Assembly (NCBI GenBank): GCA_021208885.1
Contig: JAJOJF010000022.1
Span: 62,001 to 126,000 of the forward strand
Direction: 5' to 3'
DNA length: 64,000 bases
Source of the DNA: Burkholderiaceae bacterium
GTDB lineage: Bacteria; Pseudomonadota; Gammaproteobacteria; Burkholderiales; Burkholderiaceae_B
Below, in pieces: positions 34,115 through 43,376 of the stretch. A program made the position numbers and the translations under genes. Below the pieces are notes generated by a model that was given only the letters and a program-made list of their open reading frames with translations, searched no databases and was not told the DNA's origin. The stretch's first letter is position 1. Each line of letters opens with the position of its first letter.

Positions 34115-35062
34115 ATGGAATTCTTTCGCATCTCTCGCACGATTCCGTTCATGCGCCACTCGTTGGTGCTGAACCTGATCAGCCTGGCGTTTTTTGTGTT
34201 GGCCGTTACCTTTATCGCTCTGCGTGGCTTTAACCTGTCGATCGAGTTCACTGGTGGCACTGTCATCGAATTAACCTATCCCGACACAGCACCGTTGGTC
34301 GAGGTTCGTGAAGAACTCGGCGCGCTTGGCTACACCGACTTTCAAGTACAAAACTTTGGCACCTCACGTGACGTCTTGATTCGTCTGCCGATTATCGAAG
34401 GACAATCTTCGGCCGATCAAAGCCAGGCCGTCATGGCGGCTCTGACGGCAAGCTCACCAGACATCGTGTTGCAAAGGGTTGAGTATGTTGGCCCACAAAT
34501 CGGCCGCGAGCTAGTCGAAAGTGGTCTGCTGGCGCTACTGTTTGTGATCATCGGTATCGTTGTGTATTTGGCCATTCGCTTCGAATGGAAATTTGCCGTT
34601 GCCGGTGTGGTCGCCAACTTGCACGACGTGGTGATCATTCTTGGGTTCTTCGCGTTTTTCCAGTGGGAGTTTTCGCTCTCGGTACTAGCAGGTGTGCTCG
34701 CCGTGCTTGGATACTCGGTCAACGAATCTGTTGTGATTATGGATCGAATTCGGGAGAATTTCCGTAAGCTTAGAAATGCCGAAGTCCGGGATGTCATCGA
34801 CGGTGCCATTACTCAGACCATGTCCCGTACAGTCATCACCCATGGGTCTACCCAGATCATGGTGCTGTCAATGTACATTTTTGGTGGGCCCACGCTTGAG
34901 TATTTCTCACTGGCACTGACCATCGGCATCTGGTTTGGCATTTACTCTTCTATTTTTGTAGCCGCATCCATCGCCTTGTGGTTAGGTGTCAAACGCGAGG
35001 ATCTGGTCAAGCCGCCTAAGAAGACAAATGAACTCGAAGAGGTTTACACCGAAGAGCCTTAA
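34115..35062 (+). CDS. secF: Protein translocase subunit SecF
   Basis: A 315-residue membrane protein with six predicted helices, beginning MEFFRISRTIPFMRH at ATG 34115, four bases after the secD stop. The FTGGT segment and LGYSVNESVVIMDRIREN (counterpart of the SecD D-A-N helix) are family landmarks. With SecD it forms the SecDF complex that draws proteins out of the translocon. An intrinsic terminator follows. Confidence 0.96.
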   Translation: MEFFRISRTIPFMRHSLVLNLISLAFFVLAVTFIALRGFNLSIEFTGGTVIELTYPDTAPLVEVREELGALGYTDFQVQNFGTSRDVLIRLPIIEGQSSADQSQAVMAALTASSPDIVLQRVEYVGPQIGRELVESGLLALLFVIIGIVVYLAIRFEWKFAVAGVVANLHDVVIILGFFAFFQWEFSLSVLAGVLAVLGYSVNESVVIMDRIRENFRKLRNAEVRDVIDGAITQTMSRTVITHGSTQIMVLSMYIFGGPTLEYFSLALTIGIWFGIYSSIFVAASIALWLGVKREDLVKPPKKTNELEEVYTEEP

Positions 35063-35113
35063 TCGCGAATTAAGCAGTCAAGCCCAAAGCTCGCGTTATG
35101 ATGTCGTCTATTG

Positions 35114-35145
35114 ATCGGCGTTGAGTTCAACGCCGATTCGCTTTT
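35114..35145 (+). terminator. Intrinsic terminator after secF
   Basis: ATCGGCGTTGA and TCAACGCCGAT form an 11-bp perfect stem with a two-base spacer (loop opens to four or more in practice), followed by TCGCTTTTG. It closes the queA-tgt-yajC-secD-secF operon and separates it from miaB. Confidence 0.75.
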
Positions 35146-35212
35146 GTTATCCTGTATTGCTGACATTTTTTTGAGGCGCCCCCGGGATCAACACCCGCTA
35201 CGGCGACATGAC

Positions 35213-36568
35213 ATGACACAAACCACGAAAAAAGTGTTCATCCGCACCTTTGGGTGCCAGATGAACGAATACGATTCAGACAAGATGTTTGACGTGCTTG
35301 ACAAGGATTCGCCTGCGGAGCTAACCACAAACCCGGAGGAAGCAGACGTCATTCTCTTTAATACCTGTTCGATTCGCGACAAGGCCCAGCACAAGGTGTT
35401 TTCTGATCTGGGTCGTGTCAAGGAACTGAAAGAGGCCAACCCGAAACTCATTATCGGCGTCGGAGGGTGCGTCGCTAGCCAAGAAGGTGCGGCTATCGTT
35501 CAACGTGCACCATACGTTGATGTCGTGTTTGGACCGCAGACACTGCACCGTCTGCCGGAGTTGATTCAGAAGCGTCGCGAGGTGGGTAAACCTCAGGTCG
35601 ACATTAGTTTTCCTGAAATCGAAAAATTCGACGCACTGCCACCTCCTCGCAAAGATGGGCCGACCGCCTTTGTGTCAATCATGGAAGGCTGCAGTAAATA
35701 CTGTAGCTTCTGCGTGGTCCCCTACACCCGCGGCGAGGAAATATCCAGGCCATTTGAAGATGTGCTCGTTGAAGTAGCCGACTTGGCTGACCAAGGCGTG
35801 AAGGAAGTTACCCTCCTTGGGCAAAACGTCAATGCATACCGTGGCCAGATGAGCGACGGCCAGACCATTGCTGACTTTGCGACCTTGCTGGAATACGTAC
35901 ACGAGATACCCGGTATCGAACGCATTCGGTACACCACCTCGCACCCCAAGGAAATGACCAGTCGGCTCATTGACGCCTATCGGCGGCTACCTAAGCTCGT
36001 GTCGTTTCTGCATCTGCCGGTTCAAGCCGGCAGTGACCGTGTTTTGGCTGCGATGAAACGTGGCTACACGACACTGGAATTTAAGTCCATCGTTAGGCGG
36101 CTGCGAGAGGCTCGCCCCGACATTACGTTGTCGTCAGACTTTATCGTTGGCTTTCCTGGTGAGACAGATGCCGACTTTAACAAAACCATGCAGCTCATCG
36201 AAGACATCAAATTTGACACTTCGTTCTCCTTCATCTACTCGGCTCGCCCAGGCACACCGGCAGCAGACCTGGCTGATGACACATCGGCCGATGTCAAACT
36301 CAAACGACTGCAGCGCCTGCAAGCACTGATTGGTCAACAGGCCAATGAGATCGCCCAAGCCATGGTTGGCACACAACAAACCATTTTGGTCGAGGGCCCT
36401 TCGCGCCGTGATCCCGGTGAACTTATGGGCCGTACACCAAACAACCGCATCGTGAATTTTTCGGGGCCGGATCGTTTAATTGGCCAGATGGTCGATGTCA
36501 CGATCACCACGGCCTACACCAACAGCCTGCGCGGTGAAGTCGTGACGCGTGAGGCACCAGTGGTATGA
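35213..36568 (+). CDS. miaB: tRNA-2-methylthio-N6-dimethylallyladenosine synthase
   Basis: A 451-residue radical-SAM methylthiotransferase. The N-terminal UPF0004 domain ([11 protein letters not shown], with cluster cysteines) precedes the radical-SAM motif CSKYCSFC and a C-terminal TRAM domain. It adds a methylthio group to i6A37 of tRNAs. ATG 35213 is preferred over the longer track ORF. The stop overlaps the phoH start by four bases. Confidence 0.96.
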   Translation: MTQTTKKVFIRTFGCQMNEYDSDKMFDVLDKDSPAELTTNPEEADVILFNTCSIRDKAQHKVFSDLGRVKELKEANPKLIIGVGGCVASQEGAAIVQRAPYVDVVFGPQTLHRLPELIQKRREVGKPQVDISFPEIEKFDALPPPRKDGPTAFVSIMEGCSKYCSFCVVPYTRGEEISRPFEDVLVEVADLADQGVKEVTLLGQNVNAYRGQMSDGQTIADFATLLEYVHEIPGIERIRYTTSHPKEMTSRLIDAYRRLPKLVSFLHLPVQAGSDRVLAAMKRGYTTLEFKSIVRRLREARPDITLSSDFIVGFPGETDADFNKTMQLIEDIKFDTSFSFIYSARPGTPAADLADDTSADVKLKRLQRLQALIGQQANEIAQAMVGTQQTILVEGPSRRDPGELMGRTPNNRIVNFSGPDRLIGQMVDVTITTAYTNSLRGEVVTREAPVV

Positions 36569-37527
36569 GCACCAACGTCAAACGCCTAGCCCTGGAGGGC
36601 AATAATCAACAGCTAGCGCAGCTATGCGGGCCGCTCGATGAAAACCTGAAGCAAATCAGCCAGGCGTTTGGGGTCGCCATCGGCCGGCGTGGCAACAACT
36701 TTGAAATCAGTGGTGACCAGGCTGCTGAGGTTGCAAGTTTGTTGTCGCGATTTCATGCACTAGCTCAGTCACGCGATTTGTCACTCGATGAGGTGCAGCT
36801 CGGTATCGTGGAGGCACGCGCCAATCTTCAAGCAAAACAAACAGCCAACAGCCCTTCAGGCGACTACCAATTGCGCACCAGACGCAGTGACTTAAAGCCG
36901 CGCACACCCCGCCAAGCTGACTATATCGACAATATCCTCAAGCACGACATTACCTTCGGGACAGGCCCTGCCGGCACTGGCAAAACCTGGCTTGCGGTGG
37001 CTTGCGCCATCGATGCGCTCGAGCGCGACAACGTGCAGCGACTGATTCTTACCCGCCCGGCTGTCGAGGCTGGCGAGCGGCTTGGTTTCTTGCCAGGCGA
37101 CCTCGCCCAAAAGGTCGACCCCTACTTAAGGCCCCTTTACGACGCGCTCTATGACCTGATGGGATTTGACAAAGTTCAGCGGCTATTTGAAAAACAAACC
37201 ATAGAGATCGCGCCCTTGGCATACATGCGAGGGCGTACGCTGAACAATGCCTTTGTGATTCTCGATGAAGCGCAAAACACCACACCCGAACAAATGAAGA
37301 TGTTTTTGACTCGGATCGGGTTTGGCAGCAAGGCGGTAATTACAGGCGACCCAAGCCAAGTCGATCTGCCTCGTGGGCAGACCAGCGGCATGTCTCACGC
37401 CACGCGTGTGCTGGCTGATGTTCAAGGCATTGCTATGACGGTTTTTACCAGCCGTGACGTCGTGCGCCATCCATTGGTTGCCCGGATTGTTGACGCTTAT
37501 GACAAAGACACAGCACAAAACCCCTGA
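36565..37527 (+). CDS. ybeZ: PhoH-like ATPase (PhoL/YbeZ)
   Basis: A 320-residue PhoH-family P-loop protein with Walker [10 protein letters not shown] (about 130) and Walker B VILDEAQN. Members are RNA-associated ATPases, and YbeZ works with the endoribonuclease YbeY in ribosome-related RNA processing. It overlaps miaB by four bases and ybeY by 29, giving the conserved miaB-ybeZ-ybeY-corC-lnt order. Confidence 0.94.
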   Translation: MSTNVKRLALEGNNQQLAQLCGPLDENLKQISQAFGVAIGRRGNNFEISGDQAAEVASLLSRFHALAQSRDLSLDEVQLGIVEARANLQAKQTANSPSGDYQLRTRRSDLKPRTPRQADYIDNILKHDITFGTGPAGTGKTWLAVACAIDALERDNVQRLILTRPAVEAGERLGFLPGDLAQKVDPYLRPLYDALYDLMGFDKVQRLFEKQTIEIAPLAYMRGRTLNNAFVILDEAQNTTPEQMKMFLTRIGFGSKAVITGDPSQVDLPRGQTSGMSHATRVLADVQGIAMTVFTSRDVVRHPLVARIVDAYDKDTAQNP

Positions 37528-37984
37528 TCTGTCATTAGCCGTTCAATACGGTATGCAAGACAAGGACCTGCCTCGCTGGCGGATTCGTCGCTGGGTTCTT
37601 GCAGCGCTGACCGCGGCTCAGACCGAGGGCCTGAGTCAAGTCAGTTTAACGATTCGATTCGTGGACAAAACCGAGGGCAGGACATTAAACCGGCAATACC
37701 GACAAAAAGATTACGCCACCAACGTACTGACGTTTCATTATGATGAGTTTGCCGAGCAAACTGGCCACATCATGGGTGATATCGTGATTTGCATCCCAGT
37801 TTTAAAGCAAGAGGCGCGAGCGCAAGGCAAGACTTACTTGCATCATGCCGCCCATCTCGTGGTGCACGGCACGCTGCATGCGCTGGGGTATGACCATATC
37901 CAAGAGGCTGAGGCTCGCGAGATGGAATCGTTAGAGGCAGAAATACTGGAGCGCTGGGGTATTGCCAACCCCTACATGGCCTAA
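37499..37984 (+). CDS. ybeY: Endoribonuclease YbeY (rRNA maturation)
   Basis: A 161-residue metal-dependent nuclease with the HGTLHALGYDH three-histidine zinc site near residue 130. It takes part in 16S rRNA 3'-end maturation and ribosome quality control. ATG 37499 ([10 protein letters not shown]) lies inside the end of ybeZ; the track start at 37454 would extend the overlap without adding family sequence. Confidence 0.94.
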   Translation: MTKTQHKTPDLSLAVQYGMQDKDLPRWRIRRWVLAALTAAQTEGLSQVSLTIRFVDKTEGRTLNRQYRQKDYATNVLTFHYDEFAEQTGHIMGDIVICIPVLKQEARAQGKTYLHHAAHLVVHGTLHALGYDHIQEAEAREMESLEAEILERWGIANPYMA

Positions 37985-38106
37985 ACGGGCGGGATCAATC
38001 GGGGCAAAAATGCCCCATCGATGACCCCGGGAATAATAGCCAAGGCGCCTGGACAGTCACAAACTTTCGGTTATTCTAGGGGTGTCGAAACTTGATTGCT
38101 CCCGCA

Positions 38107-38991
38107 ATGTCAGAACCTTACCCTAGCGAGCCTGGTCAGGAACCAGGCAAAAAATCATCATCTAAAAAATCTCTGGTTGATCGCATTCTGTCTCTGGTCC
38201 GTGGCGAACCAGAGGACCGAGAAGGCATCTTTACCGTCCTCGAAGCAGCCAGAGAACGAGATCTCATCGACAGCAATGCCTATGGCATGCTCAAAGGCGC
38301 TCTGGCTGTCTCAGACCAGACTGCGGCAGATATCATGGTGCCACGAGCCCGGATGGATTTGCTTGATGTCAATGAGCCTCTTTCCAGCTTGTTACCCAAA
38401 ATTGTGGAGATGGCGCATTCTCGCTTCCCAGTCTATGAAGACTCGCCAGACAACCTCATTGGCATCTTCATGACCAAAGACTTGTTGCGACATATGCTCA
38501 ACCCAACTTTGACCCTAAGAGACTTGGTTAGGCCAGCCGTTTTTATCCCTGAAACCAAACGAGTCAATATATTGCTGCAGGAGTTTCGCAGCCACCGCAA
38601 TCACATTGCCATCGTAATAGACGAGCATGGTGGCATTACCGGCTTGGTCACACTGGAGGACGTTCTGGAACAGATTGTCGGTGCCATCGAGGACGAGTAT
38701 GACGACAGTGAACAGACCATCTTCCCCGATGGTCACAACACCTGGCGTATCCTGGCTACCACCGAGCTTGACGAAGTAAACAACCTGCTCGAGTGCGAAA
38801 TCCCTGAAGGTGAGTACGACACGATAGGCGGGTGGCTCGCCCATGAGCTTGGCCGTATCCCTCGGCGTGGCGACAGGCATGCGCTAGAGGATCTGCAGTT
38901 CGAAGTGCTCAGAGCCGACTCAAGGCGGGCCCTTTGGGTGCGTGCCAGACGCTTGCCTCACTTGAAAGCCAAGAATCAAGAGACCGCCTAA
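38107..38991 (+). CDS. corC: CorC/YbeX-family CBS-domain protein
   Basis: A 294-residue cytoplasmic protein with a pair of CBS domains (ADIMVPRARMDLL about 75-90 and FIDEHGGITGLVTLEDVLEQIVG about 180-200) and a C-terminal CorC_HlyC domain. Linked to magnesium/cobalt efflux in enterics and more recently to ribosome and outer-membrane homeostasis. ATG 38107 is chosen over the upstream TTG 38092. It lies four bases ahead of lnt, the usual partner. Confidence 0.92.
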   Translation: MSEPYPSEPGQEPGKKSSSKKSLVDRILSLVRGEPEDREGIFTVLEAARERDLIDSNAYGMLKGALAVSDQTAADIMVPRARMDLLDVNEPLSSLLPKIVEMAHSRFPVYEDSPDNLIGIFMTKDLLRHMLNPTLTLRDLVRPAVFIPETKRVNILLQEFRSHRNHIAIVIDEHGGITGLVTLEDVLEQIVGAIEDEYDDSEQTIFPDGHNTWRILATTELDEVNNLLECEIPEGEYDTIGGWLAHELGRIPRRGDRHALEDLQFEVLRADSRRALWVRARRLPHLKAKNQETA

Positions 38992-38995
38992 GCAG

Positions 38996-40603
38996 ATGCA
39001 GGCACGAACCAACCCGTTCTGGCCTGCGTTATGCGGTGCGATTTGTGCATTCACATTTGCTCCTGACCCTCTCCCCGATTGGGCACTGGCATGGGTACAG
39101 ATTGTCACGCTGGCCGTGCTCGCGCACTGGAGTTTTACTCGCACTGCTCGCCAAGCCGCACTCACTGGTCTGATCTTCGGAATCGTCCTGTTCGTTGTCG
39201 GTCTCTATTGGCTGACGATTAGTATGCATGTCTACGGCCAAATGGCATTGCCATTGGCCTGGCTGGCTCTGTTGCTATTTTGCTTGTACCTAGCGCTCTA
39301 CCCCGCACTCGCTTGCTGGGCAACGGCGTGGTTGCTCAAAAATAACGACAAAACCAATCCGTTCAGTCTTATCTGGCTCGCAACGGTGTGGGCTAGCGCG
39401 TGGACAGCAGCTGAGCTGCTGCGCGGGACGATGTTTACCGGATTCCCCTGGCTGTCAACGGCGTACGGGCAGACCGATAGCTGGCTAGCCGGATGGTCAG
39501 TCATGATAGGGGCGCCTGGAACGACCTGGATAACAGCCTGGATTGCCGGCGCCGTGGCTGCCACACTAAGCGCTGAAGCAAAACAGAAAGACAGCTCGTT
39601 CACCCCAAAGCGCGGCATGGCATTGGCCTTAGCCATCATCTTGGCCTTTGCGGGAGCAACCCTGCAACAAACGAGCTTCACCGAACCCGCTGGTGAGCCA
39701 CTGACGGCCAGACTGATTCAAGGCAACATTGACCAAGGCATCAAATTCGATGGTGACCGGTTTGAACAAACCCATCAGCACCACATCAATCTCGCCAGGC
39801 ACCAGGCTGACACAATATCCAAAGCGCCTAAACCTGAATTGATCCTGTTGCCCGAGACGGTGATTCCACGCCTGTCACACCAAGTGCCGATTCAACATTG
39901 GCAAGACTGGATTGACCTTGCCGAGAACGAACAAACTGAGCTGATGCTTGGCGCTGCGCTCTATGGACCTGAACCAGCCCGATACACCAACAGCGTAATC
40001 GCCATTGATGTCACGGCTAATCCAGCCAGTCTGGCACAAGGCGTGGCGCCCTCACGCTACGACAAGCAGCATTTAGTGCCGTTCGGCGAGTTTGTGCCCA
40101 CCGGGTTTCGCTGGTTCATTGATCTGATGCGGATACCCTTGGGCGACTTCACCGCCGGTGACCCCCAGCAGACACCCTTTAGCGTTAAGTCGCAACTGAT
40201 TGCCCCGAATATTTGTTACGAGGACATATTTGGCCATGAGCTGCTGCCTGCTGTGCGTCAAGGTGCAACGATCCTGGCGAATTTCAGTAACCTTGGCTGG
40301 TTTGGTGACAGCTCAGCTTTGCGCCAACACTGGCAAATGGCAAGGTTTCGTAGCATGGAAACGCGCCGCCCAACACTGCGAGCCACCAACACGGGCATGA
40401 CTGGTGCGATTGACCCGGCTGGGCGTACCATTGCGGTGCTGCCCAGCATGGCTGCAGGCTATGTCGATGTCCAAGTTCAAGGCCACCATGGACTTACGCC
40501 ATACACACGTTGGGGGAACTATCCGGTCTGGGTGCTCACGTGGGGCATACTGGGCGTTGCGATAATCCGCAGATACAGAAGACCTGCTCCGATACTCAAG
40601 TAA
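38996..40603 (+). CDS. lnt: Apolipoprotein N-acyltransferase
   Basis: A 535-residue inner-membrane enzyme: seven or so N-terminal helices, then a periplasmic nitrilase-fold domain with the Glu-Lys-Cys triad visible in LLPETVIPR, DKQHLVPFGEF and APNICYEDIF. It adds the third acyl chain to the N-terminal cysteine of lipoproteins. It follows corC directly. Confidence 0.95.
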   Translation: MQARTNPFWPALCGAICAFTFAPDPLPDWALAWVQIVTLAVLAHWSFTRTARQAALTGLIFGIVLFVVGLYWLTISMHVYGQMALPLAWLALLLFCLYLALYPALACWATAWLLKNNDKTNPFSLIWLATVWASAWTAAELLRGTMFTGFPWLSTAYGQTDSWLAGWSVMIGAPGTTWITAWIAGAVAATLSAEAKQKDSSFTPKRGMALALAIILAFAGATLQQTSFTEPAGEPLTARLIQGNIDQGIKFDGDRFEQTHQHHINLARHQADTISKAPKPELILLPETVIPRLSHQVPIQHWQDWIDLAENEQTELMLGAALYGPEPARYTNSVIAIDVTANPASLAQGVAPSRYDKQHLVPFGEFVPTGFRWFIDLMRIPLGDFTAGDPQQTPFSVKSQLIAPNICYEDIFGHELLPAVRQGATILANFSNLGWFGDSSALRQHWQMARFRSMETRRPTLRATNTGMTGAIDPAGRTIAVLPSMAAGYVDVQVQGHHGLTPYTRWGNYPVWVLTWGILGVAIIRRYRRPAPILK

Positions 40604-40628
40604 GTTAATTAACTCAGTAGCTGAATGC

Positions 40629-41858
40629 ATGCCCGAGACTTTGTTGGTTCGGTCGCTAGACGACATCGCCCAAATGGACACTTGCGCTTGGGATGCACTC
40701 AACACCCAAGCAGGCGGTTGTGTATTGACCTCACACCGATTTTTGGCGGCATTTGAGCAATCCGGCAGCGTTCGACCCGATACCGGCTGGCAGCCACAAC
40801 ATTTGATCATTGAAGAACGTCACGACAGTGGTCGTGCAGGCAAAGTACTAGCTGTGGTCCCTCTTTACATTAAAGGACACTCGTACGGCGAATTCGTGTT
40901 TGACTGGGCCTGGGCTGACGCCTATCAACGTGCAGGGCTGCGCTACTACCCCAAGTGGCTTGCCGGCGTGCCGTTTACACCGGTCACATCGTCGCGGTTG
41001 TTGTGTGAGCGTGAGCACAAGTCATTGGCAGCCCACGCTTTACTCAAGACCGCCAGGGCAACAGACCTGTCATCCCTGCATGTGCTCTATACCGACCAAC
41101 TCGACCAACAACAGCTAGTCGCGGCTGGCTGCCTTGCGCGCCATCACACCCAATTTCACTGGCACAATCCGGGCTGGCAATCATTTGATGAGTTTCTGGG
41201 ACATCTCACCCAACCCAAACGCAAGAAGATCCGGGCTGAACGCCGCAAAGTGAGGGAAGCGGGGGTGAGGACCGAGGTCAGGACTGGAGCGCAAATCAAT
41301 GCGGCCCACTGGGACTTCTTTTATCGCTGCTATGCAAACACCTACGCCGAACGTGGCAATCCTCCCTATCTTACCCGCGACTTCTTCTCACTAATCGATC
41401 CTGACTGCTGTGTGCTAGCGATGGCCTACCGAGAGCAACAGTCTATTGCCGCCTCGCTACTGTTTCTGGATCAAGTAGCAGACACCCAATCAGGAAAAAC
41501 CACCCGAAAGCTCTACGGACGATACTGGGGGAGCCTGGAGTCCATTGATTGTCTGCATTTCGAGGTGGCGTATTACACACCTATTGAGTGGGCCATCAAC
41601 AATCGAATCGACATCATCGAAGGCGGTGCCCAGGGCGAGCACAAAATGGCTCGAGGGTTCACCCCGGTCCAAACCCAATCAGCCCACTGGCTAGCCCATG
41701 AGGGTTTCGCTCAAGCGGTTGCCGACTACCTCGAGCGAGAAAAGCGAGGGCTCGCTGCTTACAACGAATCGCTCGGCTCCCCATTTAAGGCAAGCATCGC
41801 CACCAGTTGCTCCAATGTTGGTATCTCACCACCTGAATCCTCAGAAAACGCGTCGTGA
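40629..41858 (+). CDS. FemAB-like/GNAT-fold protein (PF04339 type)
   Basis: A 409-residue protein of the DUF482/FemAB-like family, recognised by KRKKIRAERRKV, the GGAQGEHKMARGF block near residue 335, and the length. Relatives have an acyltransferase-type fold and have been suggested to act on peptidoglycan or other aminoacyl substrates, but the reaction is not established. It follows lnt by 25 bases. The next features are the tRNA genes. Confidence 0.82.
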   Translation: MPETLLVRSLDDIAQMDTCAWDALNTQAGGCVLTSHRFLAAFEQSGSVRPDTGWQPQHLIIEERHDSGRAGKVLAVVPLYIKGHSYGEFVFDWAWADAYQRAGLRYYPKWLAGVPFTPVTSSRLLCEREHKSLAAHALLKTARATDLSSLHVLYTDQLDQQQLVAAGCLARHHTQFHWHNPGWQSFDEFLGHLTQPKRKKIRAERRKVREAGVRTEVRTGAQINAAHWDFFYRCYANTYAERGNPPYLTRDFFSLIDPDCCVLAMAYREQQSIAASLLFLDQVADTQSGKTTRKLYGRYWGSLESIDCLHFEVAYYTPIEWAINNRIDIIEGGAQGEHKMARGFTPVQTQSAHWLAHEGFAQAVADYLEREKRGLAAYNESLGSPFKASIATSCSNVGISPPESSENAS

Positions 41859-41869
41859 ACCCACGGCGT

Positions 41870-41898
41870 TTGCCAAGCAACGAAGTTTCGTGCATAAT
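41870..41898 (+). promoter_or_regulatory. Sigma-70-type promoter for the tRNA cluster
   Basis: TTGCCA (41870-41875) and CATAAT (41893-41898) are separated by exactly 17 bases, and the -10 box ends 19 bases before the first tRNA. It overlaps the region just after the FemAB-like gene stop. Confidence 0.7.
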
Positions 41899-41917
41899 TT
41901 CGTTCTTCGCCGGATCT

Positions 41918-41993
<76 letters not shown>

Positions 41994-42019
41994 GGTTTAG
42001 CGAAAAGTAGTAAGTCCGG

Positions 42020-42095
42020 GTCCCCTTCGTCTAGAGGCCTAGGACACCACCCTTTCACGGTGGGTACAGGGGTTCGAATCCCCTAGGGGACGCCA
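42020..42095 (+). tRNA. tRNA-Glu (TTC)
   Basis: A 76-base cloverleaf with encoded CCA. Acceptor arms GTCCCCT and AGGGGAC pair, and the anticodon loop CTTTCAC gives TTC (glutamate). The T loop reads GGTTCGAATCC. It lies 26 bases after tRNA-Ala and is presumably on the same transcript. Confidence 0.96.
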
Positions 42096-42116
42096 AGGTT
42101 TTTGCAGTACCGCTGC

Positions 42117-42193
42117 GGAGCGGTAGTTCAGTTGGTTAGAATACCGGCCTGTCACGCCGGGGGTCGCGGGTTCGAGTCCCGTCCGCTCCGCCA
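42117..42193 (+). tRNA. tRNA-Asp (GTC)
   Basis: A 77-base cloverleaf with encoded CCA. Acceptor arms GGAGCGG and CCGCTCC pair, the anticodon loop CTGTCAC gives GTC (aspartate), and G is the discriminator base as usual for tRNA-Asp. Last tRNA before the terminator. Confidence 0.96.
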
Positions 42194-42202
42194 GTTTCAA
42201 GA

Positions 42203-42239
42203 AAGCGCCTACACCGAAAAGTGGGGCGCTTTTTATTTT
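42203..42239 (+). terminator. Intrinsic terminator after tRNA-Asp
   Basis: AAAGCGCC pairs with GGCGCTTT around a loop of about 14 bases and runs into TTTTATTTTG. It ends the three-tRNA transcript. Confidence 0.75.
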
Positions 42240-42318
42240 GTGCCCATGAAACGCCCCACCCCCACCTAGAGTCGCCTTGATCTGACGTTTGCGCAGTAGA
42301 AGCTTCTCGCCACCCGCC

Positions 42319-42324
42319 TATAAT
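42319..42324 (+). promoter_or_regulatory. Perfect -10 box ahead of the TRAP transporter
   Basis: TATAAT sits about 50 bases before the TAXI gene start, in the gap after the tRNA terminator. No good -35 box is present at 16-18 bases, so expression may need an activator or the site may be chance. Confidence 0.45.
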
Positions 42325-42374
42325 CAAATGGTCACATTTTTACTACCCAGAGACTATTGGACGGGAGACACCGC

Positions 42375-43337
42375 ATGCAAACCTTTAAACGCCTGGCACC
42401 TGGCCTGCTAGCTGCACTGATTGTTGGAGCCACTGGCACTGCCCTGGCTGAAACCCGCATCACCTACAAATCCGCCAAAGCTGGCTCGTCGTACTACCAA
42501 ATGGGTGTGGAACTCGCCCAAGCAATGAAGCAAGGCTCCAATGGCGAGATCATCATGACCGTTGAAGAGAGCCAAGGCTCTGTACAAAACGTCATGGAAG
42601 CCGCCACTCGCACTGGCAACTACGTCTTCACCACACCGCCAGCGCTTGTCACGCGTGCCATGGAGGACTCGGGCCCGTTTGAGAAAAAGCCATCGCCAAA
42701 ATACAAAGACATCCGTGCGCTGTTCCCGATCCCTTCTCTAACGATGCACTTTGTGACGCACAAAGACGCCAACATCAACGCATTTGAAGACATGGCCGGC
42801 AAAAATGTCCTGATCGGCAAGGGTACGTTCTCAGCGACTGAAGGTGAGAAGTACTTAAAGCTCTTTGGTCTTGACGGCAAGGTCAACTTGGCCAATGTTG
42901 AATTGAATAACGCCGTGCCTGCACTCAAAAACAAACAGATTGATGCATTCGTAACGGCCAGCTCATTCCCGGCACCTAATGTCATCGAAGCCGCTGCAAG
43001 CTCACCGATTGTGATCTTGTCCATGTCAGACGCCCAAATCCAGCAAACCGGTGCCACTAAAGTCATCATCCCAGCTGGCACCTACAAAGGCCAGGACAAA
43101 GACGTCAGCACCACGTCTTTGCCAGTGATTGCCTACACCACCACTGACATGAGTGATGACGTGGCCTACGAACTCACCAAAACCTTTTGGCAGGAACGTG
43201 CTCGCATGGGCGAGACCGCACCCTGGTGGAAAGGCGTCTCCCCAGAGATGCTGGCCAACATACCCGGCAAAATCCACCCTGGCGCCTTGCGTTACTACCA
43301 AGAGAACAACTTTCCACTGACGGCTGCCAACCGTTAA
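42375..43337 (+). CDS. TAXI-family TRAP transporter solute-binding protein
   Basis: A 320-residue secreted binding protein. A signal peptide (about 1-25, ending ALA) precedes the TAXI-family start TRITYKSAKAGSSYYQMGVELAQ. Such proteins deliver solute to a TRAP permease, which follows 39 bases later. TAXI ligands are poorly known, with glutamate/2-oxoglutarate among the few reported, so none is assigned. ATG 42375 after GGGAGA is preferred over the in-frame TTG 42357. Confidence 0.9.
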   Translation: MQTFKRLAPGLLAALIVGATGTALAETRITYKSAKAGSSYYQMGVELAQAMKQGSNGEIIMTVEESQGSVQNVMEAATRTGNYVFTTPPALVTRAMEDSGPFEKKPSPKYKDIRALFPIPSLTMHFVTHKDANINAFEDMAGKNVLIGKGTFSATEGEKYLKLFGLDGKVNLANVELNNAVPALKNKQIDAFVTASSFPAPNVIEAAASSPIVILSMSDAQIQQTGATKVIIPAGTYKGQDKDVSTTSLPVIAYTTTDMSDDVAYELTKTFWQERARMGETAPWWKGVSPEMLANIPGKIHPGALRYYQENNFPLTAANR

Positions 43338-43376
43338 TTCGGGTGGCAGAGTGCTTTCTTTACTGAACGATTGACA

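Noticed and set aside
38001-38016. GGGGCA-AAAA-TGCCCC hairpin after ybeY
   Set aside because: The stem is only six bases and lacks a T tract, so it was not called a terminator.
40603-40614. 12-base palindrome AGTTAATTAACT after lnt
   Set aside because: Short, AT-rich and without a partner site; it probably reflects the stop-codon region by chance.
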